From: Dermatophagoides farinae
Lineage: Eukaryota > Arthropoda > Arachnida > Sarcoptiformes > Pyroglyphidae
Reading direction: 5' to 3'
Assembly: GCF_024713945.1 (NCBI RefSeq)
Contig: NC_134677.1
Span: 1,739,001-1,803,000 of the forward strand
DNA: 64,000 nt
Every line of letters begins with the position of its first letter. Position 1 is the first letter of the stretch. Under the pieces are notes generated by a model. The model made no database searches. It had not been told where the DNA came from and saw only the letters and a program-made list of their open reading frames with translations. Position numbers and translations under genes: made by a program. Positions 9,788-23,198 of the stretch are shown here, in pieces.

Positions 9788-9840
9788 TGCTACTGAAAAA
9801 TTTAAAGAAACAAAAAAAAAATCATAACATTTCATGAACA

Positions 9841-11277
9841 TTATTCACGAACTACTTTACGATATAATACACGTAATGGTTCATATAATGATTTTCCTTT
9901 ATATTCAGCATCGGTTATTGGTGGTATTTCAACATTTTCACATTTATCACGATTATAATCATCGCATACGATCGATGTCATTTCGAGACGAATTTTTTGT
10001 TGCATTTCACGCATATAATCGATATCATCTTTGGAACAAACTGATGATCCTTTTGATCGCATTGCTTTACCTACACATGGTATTGTTTGACGAATTTTGC
10101 TAGATTTTTTTTCATATATGTTGTCGTTATAGGATAAGGACAGGAAAAAGAATGAAAAAAAAATTGTTAGAAACAATAATGTATACACACACACACACAA
10201 GACATGTTGGACATGTTCTTTTTTTTCTGTTGGTTTAGTTATTGTGTCGTTGCCATTTTTTTTCTGTATATTCATTCTTTTTTTTTTTATCTGTCTGTGT
10301 TTCTTTTCAGGATTTCTTTAATAATATTCTTGAACTAACGACAACGAAAAAAAAGAATGAAATTGAAGAAAAAAAAAATCTAAGGAAAAAAAATGTGAAT
10401 GACATGTAGTCCCAAAAGGATAACTGTCATTTGGATCACAAACACACACACACACACATAGTTTATAGTTTTTTTTTTCTCGGTAAAAACATCCAAACAA
10501 AAAGACAAACATTGACTATCTGTATACAACTGCAGTACTATGTTCAATTCACCAATGCGATACATGATTTCCAAGGAAAAAATATGAAAATTTTTTTTGT
10601 TTGTTTGTTTGTTTGTTACTTACCAGCAAAGAATTCGTAGAATTTTATGTTTATCATTAAATTTATTTGCTGCAAATACTAATTTCTGATAATCACCAAT
10701 ACAACGATATGTATCATCAACAACCGAATTAGCACAGCCAACATGTGTAAGTAATTCTTTATTATTGATTGATTATGTTTGGTGATTGGTAAATGAATGG
10801 TAGCAAAGAAATACAAAAAAAAACATCGAACACATTAAAAGAAATCAATCAATATGATAACAAGAAGCATACCTTTTTTACGGCCATTAGTTCGACATAA
10901 ACGTTTCATAACACGATTTGATCCTTCCAAAAGATGATTCAATATACGTTCTTCGAATGTATTATCCGAACAACGATTAATGAAATTTGTTGCACATTGT
11001 TCTGAACGTTTCAGTTCATTACATTTATCATTCAATGTTGACATTGTTGTTGGAAATCCTTGAAATCGTTTTGCATTCGATTCCAATAGGAAACCAAGAT
11101 TTAAACATTCTTGAATGGCTTTTTTAATATCACAATCCGATGTTGTACGTAATGTCCATGTTGAGCCTATATTTGATTAATTGATTTGATTGATTATAAT
11201 ATAATTTGTTTATTAATTTAGAATAAAATAAATTTACCGATAAAAACCGCTATCAATACAATGTATCGGGCAAACAT
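9841..11277 (-). CDS. Cysteine-rich secreted protein, 4 exons, family uncertain (haemolymph-glycoprotein-like)
   Basis: Minus-strand exons are 11238-11277, 10873-11166, 10624-10756 and 9841-10099, in frame across all GT-AG junctions, giving 241 aa. Exon 1 starts a signal peptide (MFARYIVLIAVFIGSTW), so the product is predicted to be secreted. The mature chain has 14 cysteines, an even number, spread over the whole length (for example TSDC..QEC, DKCNELKRSEQC, RCIGDY, PCVGKAM). There is no membrane segment. This pattern recalls arthropod secreted helical cysteine-rich proteins such as the 27-kDa haemolymph glycoprotein (DUF1397), but I could not confirm membership. The exon 3/4 junction creates adjacent cysteines and has a weak pyrimidine tract, so that junction is the least certain. 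The gene is convergent with UTP14. Confidence 0.7.
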
Positions 11278-12657
11278 GATGATGGTCTAATTTAATCATG
11301 TAATTCACGTTTAAAATTTTTTTTTTCAATTTCCAATCGATGATTCCAAATGTGATAAATGCAAAGAAAACTTTGTAAGAAAAATTGGCTATTTATACCA
11401 AATTAATGACAAGAGAGAAAGTTATTTAAATTTAAAAAGTCATTCGTTTCTTTTCTCTTTTTATTTTCCAAATCATTAATTCTAGAAGGTCAGTATTAAA
11501 AATTGATAATTGATTGATTTTTTTTTTCATTAGAAAAAAATTCTTTCATTTCATTTCATTTATCGTTGATTGCACAGATCAAATGACAATAATTGCAATC
11601 ATCATCTGTATAATATATGTTCATTTTGTGTTCATTTTTATTTTCTACTACCTTTCACCATCATCACCATCAACATCATTGATCGATCAGCATAAACAAG
11701 ATACATTTACTACGTCAATTGAATGGGTTTCTTTCAAACCAAACAAACAAACAAACAAACAGCAAAAAAAAAAGAAAAAATAAAATCTCATCATCATCAT
11801 TATCAAATGTTGCCCAGTTCAAATCAATAACCAATCATTTCAACTTTTGAAATGTGTCTGATAATGTATGTAATTTTTTTTTTGGTGTGTGTGTGATCAA
11901 TTCTTACCAACCAACCACACACACACAAAAAAAAACTGGGAAAAATTCGCTTGCATCCATGATGATGATGATGATGAAAAGATTTTCTAATCAGAAAAAA
12001 AATCTCATTTTTTTTTATTATGTAATTTATTAATTTATAGGTACCTTCTAAAATGTATTTTTTTACCGATGTTTTTGATTGATTGCAATCGATTAGATTC
12101 GATACGATCGATAGTGGGGATAAGATAGTGTATTGGCGATCAATCATCGATCATAACAATCACATCATCATCATTATCATCGGAAACAATGGAAAATAAA
12201 AAAAAAGACTATTATCATCACACAATATATTAATCAAAAGCAGCAATCTGAATAATTAACCAGGAAAAAAAACAAGCAACAGCAACAAAAAGGAATTAAA
12301 ATCCAAAACATGATTGTTTTGGAATGTTAATGATCAAAGTTGTGATGTTTGAATATTTTAAATGGAATGTTCGACTTTGATTTAAAAAACAATTGATTGT
12401 AATCTGAATAATTAACCAAAAAAAAACTGAATAATTAACCAGGAAAAAAAATGCAACAACATTAACAGAAAAAAATTTATTGATTGATTGATTCTTGATT
12501 TGATCATTTCATTGTTTTTTGTACGTTTAAATGTTCATCATCATCATCATCTTACGTTCATGTTAATCTATATTCATCATTTTATATTGAAAAGGAATTA
12601 TTGTTATTTTATAAATTCAAAATCGATATATATATATCAGAATCGTATCGATCATTT
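11278..12657. other. Non-coding stretch upstream of the secreted-protein gene
   Basis: Promoter-proximal region of the minus-strand gene followed by AT-rich DNA with (CAT)n, (TG)n and poly-A/T tracts. A motif CTGAATAATTAACCA followed by an A run occurs three times (near 12247, 12403 and 12428), suggesting local duplication. No protein-like reading frame is seen. Confidence 0.5.
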
Positions 12658-12769
12658 ACCATACGTCATCGTCATCATTGATTTCTGAATTTGATCCAAT
12701 ATTTGGAAATACCAACCACACCATACGTCATCGTCATCATTGATTTCTGAATTTGATCCAATATTTGGA
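12658..12769. repeat. Perfect 50-bp direct repeat
   Basis: The same 50 bases, containing CCATACGTCATCGTCATCAT and TTTGATCCAATATTTGGA, occur at 12658-12707 and 12720-12769, separated by 12 bp. The absence of any difference implies a recent duplication or ongoing conversion. Confidence 0.9.
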
Positions 12770-12844
12770 TCAGAATTAAACATTTTAGATTTGTACTGAA
12801 GAACAAACAAAAAAACAATTCAACCATATGAATTCTCAAAAACA

Positions 12845-12976
12845 AATATATGGGTCATCGTCATATTTGGTCGGAAATTTTTTTTTTTATATGGAAATCT
12901 GTCTTGTCTTCGGAAAATGAATAAATGTTCTAATATATGGGTCATCGTCATATTTGGTCGGAAATTTTTTTTTTAT
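12845..12976. repeat. Direct repeat of about 44 bp
   Basis: Sequence beginning AATATATGGGTCATCGTCAT and continuing ATTTGGTCGGAAA plus a T run occurs at about 12845-12890 and 12932-12976, an 87-bp offset. It differs only in T-run length (11 versus 10). It lies just beyond the 50-bp duplication and shares its GTCATCGTCAT core. Confidence 0.85.
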
Positions 12977-13264
12977 AAAGAAGAACACACAAATTTTTTT
13001 TTTATATTCCTCATCATCAATAATAATCGAGTTCAAACATCATATGGATAGATAATTTCAAGAAAAAAAAAAAGATTTCTGTGGATTTTTATCCAACAAC
13101 AACATATTTGGTTATTACTATTATATACAATGAATCTAGTTATCCAAATAAATATAGAAATGAAACATAAATTCAATATAGTTCCATGGATCTCAGTATA
13201 TTAAATTATCATATTTTTTTTTCTTCTCTATCTGATATCATCATTATTTCATTCATTCTTCATC

Positions 13265-13296
<32 letters not shown>

Positions 13297-16200
13297 GATC
13301 TTACGGCTGAATTGTTGATGATCGGTCACATACACACACACACACAGATTATTGACAAAATTATTATTCTGTAACCGAAATTTTTTTTTGCTCGATAATT
13401 TTTCATCGCAGTCATTCACAAACATTTTTTTTTCTGTTTGATCAAAATGTTTCCATACATTCCAAGACAACAACTGTGTGACGACGACAACAACAACAAC
13501 AAAAATCGAATACAAATTGACCGTCTTGATATTCTTCTAAGAAATGTTGTTTCGCTGATCATTTCAGTCCTGTTCAAAAACAATGTTCACGAAACAAAGA
13601 TAAATTGATACCACCACCATCATCAATTATCATCATCATTTTTTTTTATAAATGAACAAAAGAAACAAAGATAAAATTACCTGTGTAAAAAAAAGATTTG
13701 CAATTTTCATTCAAAACATTGTTGAAGAATTTGAAAACACAAGAATCGTCCAAAAAAAAAATAAAGAATAAAAACTTGATGATGATGACGAGAATGATGG
13801 ACAGAATCTGGAAGGAAAAACAACAACAACAAACAACTATAGTTTGTTAAATGAATGAATTATTTAATTTAATTAATTACAATCTTTGCATGGAAACAAT
13901 TTTTTTGTTGCTAGAATCCATTTTACCATTACATCGCATCAATTTTTTTTTTGTTTCATTTCATTAATCTTAATTTATAATAATAATTATGCACAACAAG
14001 AGAAATAAGTTTACACGTTTTTCTGTTTTTTTTTTTTTTTTGTTTCAATCAAATTTCAAGAGTAAAAAAAATGGGGATTAAAAATTCCAGTTCATGATTG
14101 AAATTGATTAATTAAAAACGACGGTTGTTGTCGTTGTTGTTGTTGTTGTTGTTGTTTCGAGAAAAAAAAATCGTAAAAAGGCTTGCCTGAAAATTAATAA
14201 ATTTTCAAAATCATCATATATGGTTTTGATGGGCTTTCATACCAAAGAAAAAAACGTTAAAAATTTTGAAAAGTTGCTCGAGATGTTTTTTTTTGTAATG
14301 TGTGAACAACAAAAATGATGATGATATACAAGAATTGGGATGAGCCATCCATACAAACATACAAATCATCATCATCGTGTGTGTGTGTGTCATGACCAAA
14401 TAATCTCAATTTGAATGAGTGAGAAAAAAAAATTTGAAAACGAAAAAAACAAGACGTACGAAAACAGTTTAATTATCAAATTATTTTTTTCCCTTTCGTC
14501 TAGCAGTGGAGAATTCAACAATTTTTTTGATTATATAAACGAAATTAGAACAAAAAAAATAAAATAAAAAATAAAGACGATAATCATGGATATGGTAATC
14601 ACAACAAGATCAAGATTGATTAGGCTTCAAAATTATGTAATGGTGAAAAAAAAATGGTTAAGCCCTAAAAAATCATCATCATTCTGTTGATGGCGATGAT
14701 GATGATGATGATAATACCCAATTAACGGGAAAAAAAATTCTTTTGTCTATCTCTTTTGTTTTCAATATTCTGATTTTGGTTTCATCATCATCATCATTGT
14801 CGTCATGTTTGTTCAAATATATTATAACTCATAAGACAAAAAAAACGAACGATGAATATGAAAATTGAACAAAAACGAACGAAACAAACTTGAAGAGATT
14901 AACTGATAAAAAAAAGAAAAGAAAAAGTTTCGACAATAATAACAAATTTTTTTTCACATCTTAAATGATGATGATGATGATCGTGATAATGGTGAAGAAA
15001 GTTAACATGAATGAAAATGAAATCAAAATGTGTCCATGTCAGAATCAATGGCAGAATTTTTTTTTTTTTTTTTTGTTGCTTTCTCGGAACAATGAAAATA
15101 ATCGAAAAAGGAAAAAAAAACCCACACACCCACACACACACACACATACAAACAGTGAAAATGAATTTGCATAATGTGTCTTTCGATTCTGTGACGATAT
15201 GATTTTTTTTTTTTTTGAACACACGCACACAATGAATGTTTCATAACTTTTTTTTCTATATTTTCTGAACAAAAATTCTTGCAAAAAGAAATTTGTTTAA
15301 ATGAATGAATGAATGAATGATTGTATTGAATGATATTCAAATGATAAGAATTGAAAATGAAGAGAGAGAGAGAGAAAAAAAATGTAGAAATAAAGTTTTA
15401 CTTACGTGATTTACGAATATATTTTGATTTATATAATTCTGTCGATTTTTATTCTATTTGATTCCTTCATCATCATCGTCATTCTTTTTTGGATTCCAAT
15501 TGATGATTTGTTATGTGTGGATTTTTTTGTTGTTGTTGTTGTTGTCTGCAATAAAAGAAATATATATGAAAAGAGACCGTTCCGTTCCGTACCTTTTTTT
15601 TCTGTGCCCAGGTTGCTCATTCTGTATTCAGAAAGCGATGTTGTTTATCGAGAAAAAAAAATCTAAATGAAAAAAGCCGAAAAATGTATGCTTTACCACA
15701 TGTTTGGCTTTGATTCATCATCATCATCATCATCATAATCATTTTCTGGCTCTTCTTCTGGTGGTGGTGGTGGCGGTTAATTTTCTACTGTAGCAAAGTT
15801 TATTCGTTCTGTATACGAAAATTTTATTGAATTGTCGTTACCCAAACGGAAATAAAAGATCTCTGAGAGAAAGAAAGAAAATGATTTTGATTCAAAATTG
15901 AATTCCATATAATTTGGTTTTTCTTGCTCGATATTTTGTTGTTTGTTGTTTTTTTCTTGTTAATTCACTCAAACACAACAACAACAACAACGACGATAAC
16001 ATTGATTTCAATTTACATTTTACATGACGGTCAACGTGGATCGTGAAGCGGGTGCAAAAAAAAAGAACTACAGACTATCACTTTTCACTGGAACTTTTAA
16101 TCCATGATCGGGCAAAAAAAAATGATCCATTTTTCAAACATTAAATCTTATGGAATGTGGTGAACAAAAAAAAATAAATGTCGACATATAAAAACAAACA

Positions 16201-18884
16201 AACAAAGTTTTGTTTTTCTCACTCGTTGAAATTCATATAGAATGATAAATAACTTATTTTTTATTTTTTTATTTTTTTATTTTTTTTGAATTGTCGGTCG
16301 TCGGGTAAGTTTGGCGCTAAATACCACAAAAAACAAAACAAACAAACGAAACACAAATCGAAAGTTATTCGTTATGTACAACAACAACAACAACTGATGG
16401 CCTCAAATCATGGGCAAATAAATATTTTGTGTGTGTGTTGTCTTGTACTATGGTTAGTATACTACACTAACCTTTTTTTCCAGAAATGAAAATGAAATGG
16501 CTCATATTTTTTTCCGAAGAAGAAAAAACTTTTTTTTTCAAGTGAAAAAACAATAAGAATTTTGTTGTTGTTGTTGACTATTGACTATCCGTATTGAATA
16601 TGAATATTTTTACCATTCATCTGCCCGAAAAAAAGGTGGCTGGCTGTTTTCGTATCGGTTTTTTTTTTGTTCACAAACTTTTCTATTTTCGAACCAAATA
16701 ACAACAACAACAACAACAAAAAAAATATTCGGAATTAACAACAACAACAAAAACTGAATAAAGATTATAGAAAAAAAAACTTTAAGAATTAGGAAAATAT
16801 TCAAACAGGAAATAATAGGAAAAAAAAAAAATAAAGAGAAAAAAAAAATAACCGGATCTAAAGGAATAATAAATGTCAAAATATAATCGTATCTGTGCGT
16901 GTTTTACATTATCATCATCATCATCATCATCGAAAAAATGTTTCCATTAATCTTATTTTCGGGCCGAAAACAGAAAAAAATTATTTATTTACCCAAGACC
17001 AGAATCTAGTTGTCTATAATTTTATCAATGAAATCAATGGCAGAAATTTCAATGAAATTTTTCTATGAACATAAAAATAGCTGTAATGAAAATGTTAATT
17101 CAGGTGATATAATTCAACGGAAATGAAATGAAATGATAATTTCCGTACATAATTATGGTGAAATGAATTTTTTTTTTGTTTTTCAAGAATTATCATTCAA
17201 CATTAATCATTGAAAATTGTTGAAAATTTTTTTTCTCAAAATGATCCGGATACGTGAGTCAATTGTATTGTAGTTGTTTATTTTGTTTTTTTTTTGTTTT
17301 TTTTTTGGTCCATTCACTGGAACTATGGGACATTTCAAAGGTTTCCATACACACACAAACATTGCATCTTTTTTTCCCGTACATTAATCATAAGTGACTT
17401 GTGAGTGAAACAAGAGAATCCTTTCATACATTGTATCGATAATGAAACACAAAATGAACTTATATTTTGTTTTTTTTTTCCTCGTTTCTTTCCACTGAAA
17501 CAGAATATAATGTTTTAAGTAAAAAAAAACTATTGTGGGAAAAAAAAGCTCATAATGATTCTTTTCACATTGTTCTCATTACTTTGTCTGATTTCTCGCT
17601 TCATTTTCATTATTTTATCCGTTTTGAAGCTCAAAATGAAATAAGGAAACAATAACAAAAATGGTTGAAAAAAAATTCCAAAGAATTTGCTTAACATTTT
17701 CCATACACAACAACCACACACATTCACAAACACACACACACCAACGAAAATGAACAAGCCAGAAATTCATTCCGGATTTTGTCTTTTAGATTTTTTTTTC
17801 TTTTTTTTTTCACTGTTGACAGTGGATTTGATAGATGGATGAATGGATTGTGTGTGTGTATATGGAGACAATCGGAAAAAAACAACAACAACGACACATC
17901 TTTTTTTTTACAAGGAAAAAACCCACAGAATAATACTGATTCATTGAGAAATGAAAAATATAAATTTTTACCAAAACTAAAATGAATGGGGAGAGTGGGG
18001 CATGAGTGTAAGGCATACTTTTATAATATATAAAATTCATCTACGGGGACATTGTAGATAATAATAATAATATTATGCATGCCGCCCGGTTATTTATTTT
18101 TTCTTCCAACAATTTCCGATCTATTTTCTTGTTCATAAACCAACCAAAAAAAAAAAAAAAAAAAAAATTCATCCATCATCATTTCATTAGACCAATTGGC
18201 AAAAAAAATAAGAGATTTAAATAAAAAAATTGTCAATTCAGCTTTGAAAATTGTCGCTGTCCAGTCATTCATGTGATAATGATGATGATGATGACGATGA
18301 TGATGGCCAAATAAATTTGACCCATGAGAATTAAAATTGATTTTTTTTTCTCAATATTTTGATGCACAAAAACTTTTGTTCAATCAAAAACAACAACTGC
18401 TTCAATAATATTGATGAAAATCATTGAAGGAAAATAAAAGTTTGAATGGTGAAAAAAAAGTGAAATGGAAAATATTCGCTCGATCAACCGAAGATATTCG
18501 ATTATCGATTAATTAGTAGTAATAATTAGAAAAAAAATGGTCAAGAAAATTTACTGCATCAAAATTTGTTGGCAGTTTTTTTTATTACATAAAAACATAA
18601 CTACGTTTTGTATGACCAATGATGTCCATAGATAAAAAAAAACACAAACATCAATAAGTCAGTGTTTGATGTTTTGAAACACACACACACACACACAAAA
18701 AAAAATAGGAAATAAAAATGCAAAAATACAAACAGTGTGTGGCTATTTTATTCCATAGTTTCCAAATCATCATTGTCATCATCGACAATAAATATAAACA
18801 AAAGAATTCAGACCATTTTTTTTGTTTTGTTTTGTTTTGTTTTGTCGTTGCCGTTATCACAACAACACCAATAACGTCGATGAT

Positions 18885-18927
<43 letters not shown>

Positions 18928-20520
18928 AAAACAAAATGGAAAGAAACAACATTCAGAAATAATAATAAATAAAACATATTGGGAAAAGAAACCAGAAAAC
19001 AAAAACCGATCACATCATTCACACATAAATATATTTCGATCAATATTTCATTGAAACAAAAAGTAGAAAAAATTTCGACCAACAAACTGGTCAATTCTAT
19101 TATTAGTTATCTCGTCGTATTATTCTAATTTTTGTTTTCTTTCTCTACTGTTTCTTCTTGTTTGTCCGGTCAAATATATTCGGTTTTTTGTTTTTGTTGA
19201 TGATTTTTGATTTTTATACTCGGCATGTGTTAGCCGTTGTTGTTGTTGTTTGATATGTTGCGTAAACGTTATTCAAAGATAAGAGAGAGAAAGGGAAATA
19301 TGTCAGAGAAAAAAAAACTTTTATAGTCATCATCATCATCTGACACCCAAAAGTTATCTTGACTGGACACATTCATAAACACCAAACACATAATGTTGTT
19401 AACAATGTTGCAATGTAGAACACTACTGTTTCTGCTGACCAGTCTATAATTGATACTCGTGGCATATTCATCATCATCATCATCATTGAAATAAATGACA
19501 TGAATGCAACAGAGAGAGAAAAAAAAATCAAGAGAAAAATCCCGTCATTCATTCATTCTCATTGCGAAAAAATTCAAAAGTCTAAAATATTAGTTCATCA
19601 TTTTCTTCAGAATAAAAGGGGTGGTGCCAGTTAATTTCCTACAAATCCTTTTATGTTATTTAATACTTATTATCATTATAATCATAATCATTTTCAAGAA
19701 ACAAACAAACAACGTTTTTTTTTAATCATCTTAAGACTAGCATTCTTTAGCTCAAAAAAACAATGTTGTTGCATATGAGTGTGTTCCAGAAAATTTAAAT
19801 TAATCAGGCTTGTTTTTTTTTGTTATTCAAACAAAGAACTAAACTTTTTTTTTGGAAAAAGAAACTCTTGTTTTTTGTTGTTCTGGAACTTGTCGAAAAG
19901 TCTTGTTTAGTTTCGTTCGTTTTTTTTTAAGAAGAGAAAAAAACGAAACAAAATTCTGATCTTTATATAAATTCTGGTGTTTTCTGATTTTTTTTTCTTT
20001 TGTTATGAATAATATTCAAACAAGGAGAGAGAGAGAGAAAAATAAATTAAAAATTTAAACAATGAATTTTTTTTCCCTTTTTTTCGTACAAAATAGGATT
20101 AATTGATGCTGATGATGATGATCATGAATTCTGTACACATTCATACGCCCAACACACACACACACACAAGAATATTATAGATACGAGAACAAAAAAAAAA
20201 CATAAAGCGGATATAGTCGAAACAAAACAAAACAAAAAAAACAGAAAAAAAAGAAGGCAACTAGTAATCGATCCAGAAAATTTCATCATTCAAACATTCA
20301 GATTATTTATTTTTTGCTTCAGCAAAAAAAAAGAAAAAGAAAATTCCTCTTCATTTGCAATGGGAAAAGAAACCTTTTACACACAGATAAACACTGTAGT
20401 TGTCATTATTGCTACTAGCTAGCCCATAGTACGGGTTATATATTCTCAAAGTGGTAAGAATAAAATTCAAAATGAAAAGAACGCAAGTGAGAAAAAAAAT
20501 GTTTTATTTTTTTGGAAGAA
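12977..20520. other. Non-coding, microsatellite-rich DNA, first half of the gene desert
   Basis: No reading frame here looks like protein; the long frames translate simple repeats. Landmarks: (CAT)10 at 13267-13296, a (TTG)n tract near 14123-14156, a CA run near 15126-15146, poly-A of 22 at 18146-18167 and (TG)18 at 18888-18923. A GTAAGT donor-like site in an unusually CG-containing context lies at 16305-16310. I saw no tRNA, rRNA or transposon protein fragment. Confidence 0.5.
18888..18923. repeat. (TG)18 microsatellite
   Basis: Uninterrupted TG repeat, the longest dinucleotide run I located in the window. Confidence 0.95.
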
Positions 20521-20523
20521 TTT

Positions 20524-20535
20524 CGGCGCGCGCCG
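20524..20535. promoter_or_regulatory. 12-bp CG-only palindrome
   Basis: CGGCGCGCGCCG is a perfect palindrome made only of C and G, embedded in DNA dominated by A and T. It could be part of a promoter or a binding site; there is no adjacent gene to support either. Confidence 0.25.
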
Positions 20536-21513
20536 TTTTTATTTCATTCCAATATTGTTGGTTAGTTTGCTGTTTGAAACACATTTTCTAACACACACAC
20601 ACACACTCGATACACATAAAATAGTCACATTCATTCACAATTCTCACTCATATCCATTTGGTTCATTCAAATTATCATCATCATACGATACACACACACA
20701 CCAGCAGTTTAAATTTCAATATTAAACCAAAAAAAAAAACATTTAACATTTGACCGCGAAATTGTTTTCGCAAGTGTGTGTGTTTTTTGTTTGTTTGTTT
20801 GTGTGATTCTATTCTATGTGTGTGTGTGCTGTGGTGATATGGTGTATATTTAGGGCGTGAACAGTATTTTTTTTTCAATTATTTCCAAACGAATGGATAA
20901 TTTTTTTTCTCAGCGGAAAAAATTGTTTTTTTTTTTGTTCTTCACAACAAAATATGGTTGGTTGGTGGTTTTTTTTCATCAAAATTGCTTCATTTTCTTT
21001 CTATTTATGTGTGTGTGTGTGTGTGTGTTTTGCCAATCTGTAAATCCCAAAAGTTTCAAATCTTGAAAATTGAAATATTTTTTTCCTTCTCAATTGTTAT
21101 TAAAATTTAAATTTTTTAAAATTTTGAGCTAAAATTGAATTTTTTGTTGTTGTTGTTGTTCATTCCACATCTCTTTTTCTGGTTGCATCAGTTGTGTTAT
21201 CTTTATTTGTTTTTTTTTCTTTTTTTTCGTTTTAATTTTTTTGCGCTTCATATCATCATATCATCATGAACTAAAAAAAAAAAAAAAAAAAAACATTGCC
21301 ATCACACACGAGCATTATTTCTTGTTTTCTTAAGAATTAAAAATTATTAGTATTCTGCACAATCGATTCTTGTCATCAATGATTTCATATTTTTTTTTTG
21401 TGTGTGTGTGTGTATCTGTGATTTTCACTAAAATCTCACATTCGAAATAAACAACAGTTTGTGTGCATGACTACATTTCAAAAAAACAACTTGAGATTTT
21501 TTGTTGTTGTTGC

Positions 21514-21521
<8 letters not shown>

Positions 21522-21551
<30 letters not shown>
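21522..21551. repeat. Poly-T tract, 30 bp
   Basis: Uninterrupted run of 30 T. Confidence 0.9.
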
Positions 21552-21552
<1 letters not shown>

Positions 21553-23167
21553 ATTTAAAAGTTGTTTTTGTTGTTGTCGTTGTCGTTGTAGTTGTATTCA
21601 TCACAAAGATAACCAAAATATAAACACATTTTTTCCATCTTCTTCTTTAAGCGAAAAAAAATTGAGAAATCAAAATATCAATAACCGATTTTTCGACATC
21701 CGGGAAAAGAATCAAAAAAAAAAATGTTAAAGTTTCATATTTATCGGATTTTCTTTTTGATTTGTTTCGGAAAGATTTTTTTCACTCATCATCGTCATCA
21801 TCAACATTAGTGATAGTCATTTTAGTAGCAGTCTTTTTTTTCTTGTCGGTCGGATATCTTTCGTTTTGGCACAAAAAAAAGGAGAAAAAAAAATTTGAAA
21901 TTGTTATTTTCATTTAATAGTTAAGAAAGTTGTTTGCAAATCCGGAATCTGTCAAAAGAAGATTTTTTTTTCTCTTCATTTGATTTGATACAACGAAAAT
22001 GTAACTCTCTCTCTCTCTCTCACTCTATTTCTATCTGATTCAACGGTCAAAAAAAAAAAAATATAAAGTTTTCATTTCATAAGTCAAAATTCGTGCTCGA
22101 AACCATGTATTTCAATATGAAACTTTATTCTGGCAGAATACATTTTACCACTGGTTGTTGTGTGCATAGAAGAAACTTGATCTTTTCCTGTTCCTATCCA
22201 CATTAACAAATGTTATTCATGTATATCATGAAAACATTATTAAGAGTTGAGCCAATTTTTTTTCAATTAGTCAGCTTTCTTTCATTTCATTTCATTTCAT
22301 TACTTATTTATTTGAATTAAATCAAACACAATGAATTCTTCTATTCACCATTGATATTGAAAAAGGATGACCATTCGTGATGATGGAAAAACATTGTTTT
22401 TTTTCACTCATTCTTGTTTTGATTTCATGGATTGGAAAAAAAACGAAGACATGATGATGATGATGATATATGAATCGAATTGAATTGACTGAATGAATGA
22501 ATACGAATAAGAATGATTCCACAAAGAAATGCTGATAATCTTCTTAAAGATGATGATGACGATGATGATGAACAATAATAATTTATCAATTTATCTATTA
22601 TTTGGTTTGTTTGTTCTATAGAACAATTTTTGCTTTTGTTTTTTTTATTGCATCCATTGTTCAGTTATGAATTAGACTGGCTGAATATGAATTTTTTTTT
22701 TTCGTTTCCTTTCGAACTGCATAGACAAAAAAAAAGCCAAGTGATCCATGTATAAAATAAGTATAGATCGGTGGCCATTACATTTTGATGAGTAAATATA
22801 GAAAGAAATGAAATGAAATGAAAAAAAAAATCTCAAACAACATGCAATCCTTATGAAACACACAGACACAAGAATTGATGATGATGATAATAATAATAAT
22901 AATAAATTGATGATAAAGTTGATGCTAAAATAAATAAATATAAAAAAAAAAAACAAACTACACCATAGTATGTGCGTGTTCATCGACTTTTGAATGCCAA
23001 GAATAGCTGGAAAAAAAAGAAAAGAAAAATATCTATTCTTTCACAGAAAAAAAACGTGACCAAATCTTTTCATAGTTCATGGATCATTTTGATTATTGGA
23101 TCTAAATCATTTCCGGTCCGAAGTAGAAAAAAAATTCATTAATCTTTGTGGTCAAAATTCATGGACC

Positions 23168-23194
<27 letters not shown>
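23168..23194. repeat. Poly-A tract, 27 bp
   Basis: Uninterrupted run of 27 A, not linked to a recognisable retroposed gene. Confidence 0.9.

Positions 23195-23198
<4 letters not shown>

Noticed and set aside
11514-11783. 89-codon plus-strand frame with a hydrophobic stretch
   Set aside because: Ends in translated CAAA and A-run repeats, lies immediately upstream of the minus-strand secreted-protein gene, and shows no family similarity.
18651-19094. 147-codon minus-strand frame containing a histidine-threonine run
   Set aside because: The frame is driven by the (TG)18 microsatellite and poly-A tracts; there is no conserved domain.
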